This document shows, piece by piece, positions 1 to 5,996 of a stretch of 5,996 nucleotides of DNA. The DNA lies in NCBI GenBank assembly GCA_031283395.1, contig JAITBV010000307.1, positions 1-5,996 on the forward strand, in the 5' to 3' direction. The translations under genes were made by a program, and so were the position numbers. The stretch is from Candidatus Adiutrix sp. (lineage in GTDB: Bacteria > Desulfobacterota > Desulfarculia > Adiutricales > Adiutricaceae). The first letter of the stretch is position 1, and every line of letters starts with the position of its first letter. The notes under the pieces were generated by a model. The model searched no databases, had not been told where the DNA came from, and saw only the letters and a list, made by a program, of their open reading frames with translations.

Positions 1-92
1 CGGAGCGCCTCAGCCAGGTCCACGACAGCCATCACCCCCGGGCCGGGGCCCGGGCCGCCGCCGATGAGGAAAAAGAGAGCCCAGCCTCATGA
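1..92 (+). CDS. 3' end of a XerC/XerD-like tyrosine recombinase (partial)
   Basis: Reading the frame that ends at TGA 90-92 gives an open C-terminal tail of 29 residues from position 3, containing RLSQVHDSHHPRAGARA. Known Xer recombinases end after the catalytic tyrosine with a stretch like YTHV...L..VYD.AHPRA, and the RL-x-x-VHD-x-x-HPRA spacing here fits it. The last residues (ADEEKESPAS) are a variable charged tail. The catalytic Arg, His and Tyr residues all lie outside the window, so activity cannot be judged. XerC/D resolve chromosome dimers at dif sites in the cytoplasm together with FtsK. The stop codon overlaps the ATG of the next gene (shared ATGA), which implies translational coupling and one operon. 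A rival frame ends at TGA 65-67 with a Pro/Gly/Arg-only peptide that resembles no family and is probably a shadow. The call rests on about 13 residues, so it is moderate. Confidence 0.6.
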   Translation, partial: ERLSQVHDSHHPRAGARAAADEEKESPAS

Positions 93-2749
93 CCACGCCT
101 GTCCCGACCGTCCGGCCCAAGACCATAATCACCACCCACTTCAACCCCGATTATGACGCGGTGGGCTCCATGGTGGCCGCCCGCAAGCTCTACCCCGAGG
201 CCACCCTGGTCATTCCCGGCGGCGCGGAAAAAAATCTGCGCCACTTCTTCATCCAATCCCTGTTCCATCTTCTGGACCCGATCCGCTCCAAGGATGTGGA
301 TCTCTCCGAGGTGGAAAGGCTGGTGCTGGTGGACACCCGGCAGCCGGGCCGGCTGGGGGATCTGCGGTCCGTCCTGGACAACCCGGGCCTGGACATCCAT
401 CTTTACGACCACCATCCCGAAGCCCCCGGCGATCTGAGCGGCTCGGTGACCGTAACGGGCGCCGTGGGCTCCACGGTGACCCTCATGACCGAGCGCATCC
501 TGGAACTGGGCCTGGAGCTGCGGCCTGAAGAAGCCACCATGATGGCCGTGGGCCTATATGAGGACACCGGGTCGTTCACCTTCAGTTCCACCACGGCCCG
601 CGACTACCTGGCCGCGGCCGAACTCCTGAAAAGGGGGGCCGACCTGGAGGTGGTCTCTCAACTGACTGTCAGGGAGCTGACCACAGACCAGCTGGCCCTC
701 TTAAACAGCCTCATCGATTCGGCCGAAACCCGCCAGGCCCGGGGTTTGAGCTTCGTCATAGCCTGCGCCGAAAGCGAACGCTACATTGATGACATCGCCG
801 TCTTGGCCCACAAGATGATGGAGATCATGGGACTGTCCATCCTCTTCATCCTGGTGGCCATGGACAACAAGGTGCAACTAGTCATCCGCTCCCGCCTGGG
901 CACGGTCAACGCCGCCCTTATCGCCCGCGAATTCGGCGGCGGGGGGCACCCTTCGGCCGCGGCCGCCTCCATCAGGAACATGAGCCTCAACCAGGCCCGG
1001 CAGCGGCTGGACGAAATTCTCACCGAGACCCTCGGCGCCTTCTACCAGGCCCGGAACCTCATGGTCTATCCCCCGATCACCGTCGCCGAAAGCCAGGCCC
1101 TCAAGGAAGCCAGGGAGATGCTCATAAAATACAGCATCAATGTGCTCTTGGTGGTGGACCAGGACGACCGGGTCGCCGGCTTCATCTCCGAGCATAACAT
1201 CACCAAGGCTCTCCACCACGGACTTCTGGATTATCCGGTCAGCGCCTTCATGAACACGGAATTCTTATCCGTGGAGCCGACGGCCGGCTTCGCCGAGGTC
1301 AAGGAAATCATAGTGGACCGTAAGCAGCGGGTGCTGCCGGTGGTGGAGGACGACCGGCCGGTGGGCGTCATCACCCGCACGGACCTTTTGAGCGTTCTGG
1401 CCGCCGAGGGGGGGGGCGGGCCGACGGGCGCCACCCGGCCGGATTTAAGCCGCCGCAACGTGGCCGCCCTGCTCCGGGAACACCTGCCTCCGCGCCTGAG
1501 CGTGATCCTGGAAAAATTCGGGCTCCTGGCCGACCGGGCCGGGGTCAACCTATATGCCGTGGGCGGCTGCGTGCGCGACCTTATCATGCGCCAGCCCATA
1601 AAGGACATCGACCTGACCCTGGACGGCGACCTCGGAGAATTCCTCGACGCCATAACCAGGACCTACCGGGTGAAAAAGATCATCCGCCATCCCCGTTTCA
1701 AGACCGCCACCATCCACACCCCGGACGGCTACGTCCTGGACCTTTCCACCACCCGCCGCGAATTCTACGAACACCCCGGAGCCCTGCCGGTGGTCCAGGA
1801 AGGCTCCCTGCGCCTGGATCTCTCCCGCCGGGATTTCACCATCAACAGCCTGGCCGTTTCCCTCAATGCCCGTAACCTGGGCGAATTGATGGATTTCTTC
1901 CGCGGCTACCAGGACATAAAGGACGGCTACATCCGGGTGCTGCACAGCTTGAGTTTTGTGGAAGACCCCACCCGGGCTTTCCGGGCCTTCCGCTTTGAAA
2001 GCCGCCTGGGCTTCAAGATAAGCAAGATGAGCCTGAGCCTTCTGGAGGGAGCGGTGAAGAACCGCTTTCTGACCAACCTCGACAGTCGGCGCCTGGGCCG
2101 GGAACTGGAACTGATTCTCAGCGAGGCCGACCCCGGGCCGGCCCTGAAAAGGCTGGACGAATTCAACCTTCTGCCCTATATCCATCCCAAGATAGCCCTC
2201 ACTCCCCAGCACCACCAGATATTCACCCGCGTCCGCCAGGTGCGTGACTGGCTGGCCCTGACCTTTCCGGACAAAAACGGCCTGGCCTGGTTCATCTACC
2301 TCATGGCCCTGACCGACCGGGTGCGGGGCCCGGAACTGACCGAACTGGCCTCGGCCCTGAACCTAAAAAAAAGGGAGCTCCAGGTCTTAAGCGAGGAAAG
2401 GCCCCGGGCCGACCACGTGATCAGGAACCACAAAAAAACAGCCTCTTTCCGCCCCAGCCAGGCCTACGACCTTTTCAGCGGCCTGTCCTGGCCTTCCATT
2501 CTCTTCGTCATGGCCAAAACCGATAACCAGACCCTGGCCCAGGCCGGAGCGGCCTTTCTCACCAATTACCGCAACCTCCGGCCCTTGGTCACCGGACGGG
2601 ACCTGATGGCCCTGGGCTGCCCCTCGGGCCCTAAGATCAAAGATATGCTGGAACAGCTACGTCGGGTCAGGCTGGACGGGCTGGTGGTGACCAGGGCGGA
2701 TGATCTGGCCTGGGCGGAGAAGGCCATCAGGGCTTCTGAAAATATTTAA
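89..2749 (+). CDS. DHH-DHHA1-CBS-CBS-tRNA nucleotidyltransferase fusion (CCA- or A-adding enzyme)
   Basis: This 886-residue cytoplasmic enzyme has two catalytic halves. Residues about 12-300 are a DHH phosphoesterase. Its metal ligands are present: H17, D21 and D23 in THFNPDYDAVGS, D82 in LVDTR, DHH 107-109, and D159 in YEDTGSF. The DHHA1 substrate motif GGGGHPSAAAA follows at 283-293. Two CBS domains follow (about 326-380 and 384-438), then a Gly-rich linker (440-450). From about 488 comes a class II nucleotidyltransferase: VGGCVRD (491-497), catalytic carboxylates D506 and D508 in DIDLTLDGD, RRDFTINSLA (580-589), and the nucleotide-selecting EDPTR (625-629). A helical tRNA-binding tail ends with a GRDLMALG...LDGLVVTR region. 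Such fusions occur in Geobacter-like bacteria and Aquifex, where CC and A addition can be split between enzymes, so this may add only the terminal A. The DHH half may act on oligonucleotides or pAp, as NrnA does (inference). The start is secure: an in-frame TGA lies at 65-67 and ATG 89 is the first start after it, preceded by the weak purine-rich stretch GAGAG. It is coupled to the xer-like gene. Confidence 0.93.
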   Translation: MTTPVPTVRPKTIITTHFNPDYDAVGSMVAARKLYPEATLVIPGGAEKNLRHFFIQSLFHLLDPIRSKDVDLSEVERLVLVDTRQPGRLGDLRSVLDNPGLDIHLYDHHPEAPGDLSGSVTVTGAVGSTVTLMTERILELGLELRPEEATMMAVGLYEDTGSFTFSSTTARDYLAAAELLKRGADLEVVSQLTVRELTTDQLALLNSLIDSAETRQARGLSFVIACAESERYIDDIAVLAHKMMEIMGLSILFILVAMDNKVQLVIRSRLGTVNAALIAREFGGGGHPSAAAASIRNMSLNQARQRLDEILTETLGAFYQARNLMVYPPITVAESQALKEAREMLIKYSINVLLVVDQDDRVAGFISEHNITKALHHGLLDYPVSAFMNTEFLSVEPTAGFAEVKEIIVDRKQRVLPVVEDDRPVGVITRTDLLSVLAAEGGGGPTGATRPDLSRRNVAALLREHLPPRLSVILEKFGLLADRAGVNLYAVGGCVRDLIMRQPIKDIDLTLDGDLGEFLDAITRTYRVKKIIRHPRFKTATIHTPDGYVLDLSTTRREFYEHPGALPVVQEGSLRLDLSRRDFTINSLAVSLNARNLGELMDFFRGYQDIKDGYIRVLHSLSFVEDPTRAFRAFRFESRLGFKISKMSLSLLEGAVKNRFLTNLDSRRLGRELELILSEADPGPALKRLDEFNLLPYIHPKIALTPQHHQIFTRVRQVRDWLALTFPDKNGLAWFIYLMALTDRVRGPELTELASALNLKKRELQVLSEERPRADHVIRNHKKTASFRPSQAYDLFSGLSWPSILFVMAKTDNQTLAQAGAAFLTNYRNLRPLVTGRDLMALGCPSGPKIKDMLEQLRRVRLDGLVVTRADDLAWAEKAIRASENI

Positions 2750-4815
2750 TCCCGGAGACGGCTCAAGGCCGCTTCCACTTCGGCCAGGCGGTCGGCCAGA
2801 CGAGGAGCCCCCTCGGGCCGGTCCAGGTCCTGCCAGGCGGCCCGGGCCGCCTGGTACAATTCCACGGCCTCGGCTTGGCGGCCGGCCTTCTCGTTGACCC
2901 GGGCCGCGTAAAACAGGGCGCCGCCCCGGTTGAGCCGCTTTTCCACCTCGCTCCGGCCCGGGGGCTCGGCCGCCTGGGACGTCAGGGCCCGGGTCAGTTC
3001 CTCCACCCGGCCGGACTCCTCCAGCCATTTCAGCCACAAACTATAATAAAGCAGGTATTCCCGGCCTCCGGGGCCGAAGCGCCCGGCCGCCTCTTCCAGC
3101 ACGGGCTTAAGGCGGTCATTGAATTCCGAAAGCCGGCCCAGGGCGGCCAGGGCCGTCATTTCCAGGCGCAGAAGCTCCGGCTCGGGCAGGGGGGCCGGGC
3201 CGGCGGCTTTCGCCGTCTTGGCGGGCTTGCCGGGGCGGCTCTCTTCCTCGGCGGCCCGGGCCACCTCGGTCAGGGCCGCCCGCACGGCCGGCCCGGGGCC
3301 CGTTGCCAGGAGGGATTCGGCCCCGGCCCGGGCCCGCTTGTAAAATTCCCGGCTGTCGGCCGAGCGGCCCAGGGTGCGGGTCAGACGGGCCAGGCGCAGG
3401 TTGATTTCCGGGGCCAGGGGGCAAAGGGCGGCCATCTTGCGGTGGCGGCCCAGGGCGGAGCGCAATTCTATTTCGGCTTCCTGGGGGACCCGGCCCTGCC
3501 GCAAATATATATCCGCCAGCTTCAGGCGCAGACTCAGGCTCAGATTGGCCAGGGCCGGGTCCGGGGCGCGGCCGGCGGTCTCGAGAAAGGCGTCCAGGCT
3601 TTCGGCGGTCCGGGTCAGGCCGCTGACGGCCTCGGGCCAGCGGCCCAGCCGGGCCAGGGCTTCGGACCCCAGAGAGGCCCGTTCCGCCGCGTCAAACCAA
3701 TCGGCCGGGGGGAAGGAACCCAATTCGGCCAGGGCCCGTTCGGTCTGGCCGGCCCCCAAGGCGGCCCGGGCCAATTCCCGGCGGACCCGCCGCTGGTCTT
3801 CCGGGCGGCTGTCCAGATTCGCGGCCAGACGGGCCCAAAGGTCCGCGGCCAGAGCCTCGTTCCGCCCGGCCAGGGACTGGGCCAGCCCCTCCCAATCCGC
3901 CTGGTCGGCGGAGGCGGGGGGCGGAGCCGTATCCATCGCCGGAGACGGGACCGCGTCCTCCGCAACCGGGGGAGCAGGCGAGGATGAAGGCGGGGAGGCC
4001 GCGTCCGCCTGAACGGATTTTCTGGCAAACACCAGGGCCTGGTCGAAGAACTCCTCCAACTCGGCCTGTCGGCCGGCCTGATGATAGAGGACGGTCAAAA
4101 GGAGGCGGCTTTCGCTCAAGGCCTCGGCCCCCAGGTCTTCCGGGATCAAGAGGGCCCGCAAATAGGTATCGCGCAGGAGATCTTCGGCCGGGAGGTCCAG
4201 GCTGACATAGGTGGTGGCCAGGCGGTTGGCCGCGGCCAGGGTCTCGGGATCATCCGGCCCCAGGGCGTCCAGGCGGGTCTGCCAGGCCTTTTCCACATAT
4301 TGCCGGGCCTCGGCCGGCCGGCCCAGTAGAAAGAGGGCCAGGGTGGCCCCCATTTCATCCCCGGCCAGGTCCAGGGCCTCGGCCCCGGCCCGGGTCTTGC
4401 GGTCAAGGGCCAGGCGATACAAATCAAGGGCCAGGGCGTGGTTGCCCAGCCGGAGGTTGGCGGCGGCCTGAAAAGAGGGCAGATGAGGGTCGTCCGGACA
4501 GGCGGCGGCGGCCAGGGAGAAAAACCGGGCGGCCCCGGCCGGGTCGTCTTCCATGAAGGCCAGGGCGCCCCGGAGCAGGGCCGAGGCGGTCGGGCCGCGG
4601 GCCGCGCGTCCGTCCAGACGGGCCTGGATCCTTATCCGGCCTTCGGGCCCCGTGGTCTCGGCCCGGAGGGCCGGGGCCAGTTCCGCGGCCAAACGGGCCG
4701 TCTCGGCCAGGTCAAGCCGGGCCGGCCTTACCTTGAACCCATACCAGGCCAGGGCCGAAAGGAAAACTCCCAGGACGGCCGCGGCGCATATGATTCTGGA
4801 ACGGGTCAGTTTCAA
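2746..4815 (-). CDS. TPR-repeat protein with N-terminal membrane anchor or signal, function unknown
   Basis: This 689-residue Ala/Leu/Arg-rich protein matches no named family I recognise. A short basic start (MKLTRSR) precedes a hydrophobic segment at residues 8-23. It could be a single membrane anchor, or a signal peptide cut after Ala-Leu-Ala (21-23). Cys10 does not sit in a lipobox. The rest is helical repeats of TPR type: about 78-109, 112-143 (AAANLRLGNHALALDLYRLAL), 147-200 (kinesin-light-chain-like, with LGPDDPETL), 234-266, 344-365, 375-405, 424-455, 468-500, 546-575 and 630-660. A Pro/Ala/Ser linker (about 268-304) and a Lys/Ala/Pro stretch (about 526-545) split the array into three blocks. 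The role is probably protein binding in the periplasm. The start is TTG: an in-frame TGA lies two codons upstream and no ATG occurs for about 85 codons. The gene lies 48 bases behind nadB on the same strand, so they are probably co-transcribed, and its stop overlaps that of the convergent nucleotidyltransferase gene. The ORF is certain, the function is not. Confidence 0.85.
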   Translation of the reverse strand: MKLTRSRIICAAAVLGVFLSALAWYGFKVRPARLDLAETARLAAELAPALRAETTGPEGRIRIQARLDGRAARGPTASALLRGALAFMEDDPAGAARFFSLAAAACPDDPHLPSFQAAANLRLGNHALALDLYRLALDRKTRAGAEALDLAGDEMGATLALFLLGRPAEARQYVEKAWQTRLDALGPDDPETLAAANRLATTYVSLDLPAEDLLRDTYLRALLIPEDLGAEALSESRLLLTVLYHQAGRQAELEEFFDQALVFARKSVQADAASPPSSSPAPPVAEDAVPSPAMDTAPPPASADQADWEGLAQSLAGRNEALAADLWARLAANLDSRPEDQRRVRRELARAALGAGQTERALAELGSFPPADWFDAAERASLGSEALARLGRWPEAVSGLTRTAESLDAFLETAGRAPDPALANLSLSLRLKLADIYLRQGRVPQEAEIELRSALGRHRKMAALCPLAPEINLRLARLTRTLGRSADSREFYKRARAGAESLLATGPGPAVRAALTEVARAAEEESRPGKPAKTAKAAGPAPLPEPELLRLEMTALAALGRLSEFNDRLKPVLEEAAGRFGPGGREYLLYYSLWLKWLEESGRVEELTRALTSQAAEPPGRSEVEKRLNRGGALFYAARVNEKAGRQAEAVELYQAARAAWQDLDRPEGAPRLADRLAEVEAALSRLRD

Positions 4816-4818
4816 GGC

Positions 4819-4842
4819 TCAATCACTTAAATAGGGCGTCAT
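4819..4842 (-). other. Seven-codon mini-ORF directly before the TTG start of the TPR gene
   Basis: ATG at 4842-4840 opens MTPYLSD and stops at TGA 4821-4819, in the same frame as the TPR gene. Only one codon (GCC) separates this TGA from the TTG start at 4815. It could be a leader peptide that couples translation, or the original start of the TPR gene now cut off by a nonsense codon. No good ribosome binding site precedes the ATG, which sits just after the hairpin. It may also be chance. Confidence 0.25.
4821..4828 (-). promoter_or_regulatory. Weak ribosome binding site for the TTG start of the TPR gene
   Basis: On the minus strand AAGTGATT lies about six bases before TTG 4815-4813. It resembles the GGTGAT part of the consensus AAGGAGGTGAT rather than the GGAGG core. 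Together with a TTG start this predicts weak independent initiation, so the TPR protein may depend on translation arriving from nadB or from the mini-ORF. Confidence 0.3.
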
Positions 4843-4844
4843 GT

Positions 4845-4867
4845 TTAAAGCGCCTATGGCGCTTTAA
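4845..4867 (-). other. Perfect inverted repeat at the nadB stop codon (hairpin, possible weak terminator)
   Basis: The arms TTAAAGCGCC (4845-4854) and GGCGCTTTAA (4858-4867) are exact reverse complements around a 3-base loop, so the sequence can fold on either strand. On the minus strand the first arm contains the nadB TAA (4864-4866). The second arm is followed by ACATGAC with no run of T, so it is not a classical intrinsic terminator. With the TPR gene starting 48 bases after nadB, it may partly attenuate read-through, protect the nadB 3' end, or hinder initiation downstream. All three are inference. Confidence 0.5.
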
Positions 4868-5996
4868 CCGCTCAACAGGGTATCGTGTTTAAAGTTCAGA
4901 TTGTCACGCTCCGGCCAGTCGAGGTTGTAGTGCAGGCCCCGGCTTTCCCGGCGCAGGCTGGCGCAACGGATGATGAGGTCGGCCACCTGGGCTATGTTGC
5001 GCGCTTCGATGAGGTCGGTGTCCACCGCGTTTTTCTGGAAATAATCCTCGATTTCGCTCTTGACCAGGGCCAGGCGGGCGGCGGCCATTTTCAAGCGGGA
5101 ATCGGAACGGACTATACCCACGTAATTCCACATGAAGCGGCGTATCTCGTCCCAGTTGTGGGCAATGACCACGGCTTCCCGGGGGGCCCGGCCCAGTCGG
5201 ACCCCGGGCCAGCCCGGGGCATCGGCGGCCCGGGCCAGGTCCGGCCCGAGCCCGGCGGCCAGTTCGGCCCGGCCGGCTTGAGCCGCCCGGTCGGCCATGA
5301 CCAGGGCTTCCAGGAGGCTGTTGGAAGCCAGGCGGTTGGCCCCGTGGAGCCCGGAGGCCGCCACTTCGCCCACGGCGTAAAGACCCCTGATGTCGGTGCG
5401 GCCGTCGATATCCACCAAAAGCCCTCCGCACTGGTAGTGGGCGGCGGGAACCACCGGCAGGGGATCGCGGCTCATGTCCAGGCCCAGTTTCAGGCAGGCT
5501 TCGTTTATATAGGGGAAGCGGTCACGGATGAAATACGGGGGCCGGTGGGTGATATCCAGAAAGACACACTCATCGCCGCTCCTCTTCATCTCGGCGTCAA
5601 TGGCCCGGGCCACCACGTCCCTATAGGCCAAATCGCCCAAGGGGTGGTATTTCCCCATGAAGGCCGCTCCGCTCTTGTCCACCAGGCGGCCGCCCTCGCC
5701 GCGCACGGCCTCGGAAATGAGGAAGTTCCTCATCTCGGGGTGATAGAGACAGGTGGGGTGGAACTGAAAAAACTCCATGTTGGCGGCCCGGACCCCGGCC
5801 CGCACGCCCATGGCCAGGCCGTCGCCGGTGGCCACATCGGGGTTGGTGGTGTAGAGCTCGACCTTCGCCGAACCACTCGTGAACAGAACCACCACCCGGG
5901 CCCCGAAGGTGACCACCTGTTCCCGCTCGATGTCCAGGGCGTAGGCCCCCAGGACGGCGCGGGGCCCGGCCTCGTCGTCTATTATGAGGTCCAGGG
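4864..5996 (-). CDS. nadB: L-aspartate oxidase, C-terminal part (5' end outside window)
   Basis: NadB oxidises L-aspartate to iminoaspartate with FAD, using oxygen or fumarate as acceptor; quinolinate synthase NadA then makes quinolinate for NAD. The reading frame stays open to the right edge, giving 376 codons plus stop; the N-terminal FAD Rossmann motif and about 150-170 residues are missing. Family landmarks in visible numbering: YTTNPDVATGDGLAM (48-62), EFFQFHPT (74-81, active-site His79), FLISEAVRGEGG, YRDVVARAID with Arg125, VPAAHYQCGG with His186, YAVGEVAASGLHGANRLASNSLLE with Arg221. These match the His, Arg, His and Arg of the E. coli active site. A helical C-terminal domain ends with SRGLHYNLDWPERD, typical of NadB and arguing against SdhA/FrdA. 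Oddities: the usual LATGGAGK stretch reads LFTSGSAK in atypical codons, and the usual PRD reads YRD. It is probably the first gene of an operon with the TPR gene. The GTG at 5914-5916 is internal, not the start. Confidence 0.93.
   Translation of the reverse strand, partial: LDLIIDDEAGPRAVLGAYALDIEREQVVTFGARVVVLFTSGSAKVELYTTNPDVATGDGLAMGVRAGVRAANMEFFQFHPTCLYHPEMRNFLISEAVRGEGGRLVDKSGAAFMGKYHPLGDLAYRDVVARAIDAEMKRSGDECVFLDITHRPPYFIRDRFPYINEACLKLGLDMSRDPLPVVPAAHYQCGGLLVDIDGRTDIRGLYAVGEVAASGLHGANRLASNSLLEALVMADRAAQAGRAELAAGLGPDLARAADAPGWPGVRLGRAPREAVVIAHNWDEIRRFMWNYVGIVRSDSRLKMAAARLALVKSEIEDYFQKNAVDTDLIEARNIAQVADLIIRCASLRRESRGLHYNLDWPERDNLNFKHDTLLSG

Larger units (their letters stand above)
4819..4894 (-). 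repeat. Degenerate direct repeat: nadB 3' end and a second copy in the spacer
   Basis: On the minus strand, the last 31 bases of nadB (4894-4864, beginning CTTTAAACACGATACCCT) recur after the stop at 4850-4819 (beginning CTTTAAACATGACGCCCT). The first 18 bases match at 15; the whole alignment matches at 23 of 31 with one inserted T. All eight mismatches are transitions. Read in the equivalent frame both encode FKHD(T/A)L. The copies start 44 bases apart, and the hairpin at 4845-4867 is formed across their junction. The likeness is visible; a duplication origin is inferred. Confidence 0.4.

Noticed and set aside
1..67. Alternative upstream frame ending at TGA 65-67
   Set aside because: The peptide is only Gly/Pro/Arg/Gln-type low complexity, while the frame ending at 92 gives a recognisable Xer-like tail and a coupled stop-start.
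1550..2215. Minus-strand open frame (221 codons) opposite the nucleotidyltransferase
   Set aside because: It overlaps the best conserved motifs on the plus strand (VGGCVRD, DIDLT, RRDFTINSLA) and shows no recognisable family. It is a shadow of high GC content.
2365..2372. Run of eight A followed by GGG, a possible slippery site
   Set aside because: It encodes Leu-Lys-Lys-Arg in an uninterrupted domain. A one-base shift would only truncate or derail the tRNA-binding tail, and no stimulatory structure is evident.
2718..2737. Possible terminator hairpin near the end of the nucleotidyltransferase gene (AGAAGGCC / GGGCTTCT)
   Set aside because: The stem has a G-G mismatch, lies inside coding sequence, and is followed by GAAAATATTTAA rather than a T-tract.
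2875..3987. Long plus-strand open frame (370 codons) opposite the TPR gene
   Set aside because: Its product is a Gly/Gln/Pro/Arg-rich chain with no domain, as expected from the complement of GCC/CTG-rich coding sequence. The minus-strand frame has convincing TPR repeats and an export signal.
2746..4815. Frequent short motif CCAGGGCC across the TPR gene, considered as an interspersed repeat
   Set aside because: It is the complement of GCC CTG G, the favoured codons for the many Ala-Leu pairs in the TPR helices, so coding and codon bias explain it.
4819..4821. TGA before the TPR start considered as a selenocysteine codon
   Set aside because: It would sit in a non-conserved N-terminal stretch with no redox motif, and nothing shows a SECIS-like element tied to it.

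Overview
The window is very GC-rich (many GGCC/GCC runs, strong preference for C or G in third codon position). It looks like a chromosomal housekeeping segment of a high-GC Desulfobacterota-type (former Deltaproteobacteria) bacterium. That placement is an inference from two things: a tRNA nucleotidyltransferase fused to DHH and CBS modules, a form I associate with Geobacter-like and related lineages, and a probable xer gene directly upstream of it. No phage, transposon, CRISPR or RNA gene is visible.

Layout: (1) Positions 1-92, plus strand, hold the last codons of a gene whose tail matches the C-terminus of XerC/XerD tyrosine recombinases. Its TGA overlaps the ATG of the next gene. (2) Positions 89-2749, plus strand, hold an 886-residue multidomain enzyme: DHH phosphoesterase, DHHA1, two CBS domains, then a class II tRNA nucleotidyltransferase (CCA- or A-adding). 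(3) Positions 2746-4815, minus strand, hold a 689-residue TPR-rich, membrane-anchored or exported protein of unknown role that starts at TTG. It converges on gene 2 and their stop codons share the four bases TTAA. (4) Positions 4864-5996, minus strand, hold the C-terminal about 70% of L-aspartate oxidase (NadB), which runs off the right edge.

Two transcription units therefore meet near 2748: xer-like then DHH/CBS/nucleotidyltransferase from the left, and nadB then the TPR gene from the right. Coding is almost gap-free; the longest non-coding stretch is the 48 bases between nadB and the TPR gene. That short spacer is the most unusual part. It holds a perfect 10-bp inverted repeat overlapping the nadB stop codon, a degenerate second copy of the nadB 3' end, and a seven-codon ATG-to-TGA mini-ORF in frame with, and ending 3 bases before, the TTG start of the TPR gene.

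Functionally the genes fall into tRNA 3'-end maturation (possibly coupled to small-nucleotide hydrolysis or sensing), chromosome dimer resolution (xer-like) and NAD biosynthesis (nadB). The TPR protein is probably a periplasm-facing scaffold; its link to nadB is only positional. I see no clearly new system. The most useful leads are the nadB-TPR junction, the divergent FAD-site motif in NadB, and the uncharacterised TPR protein.
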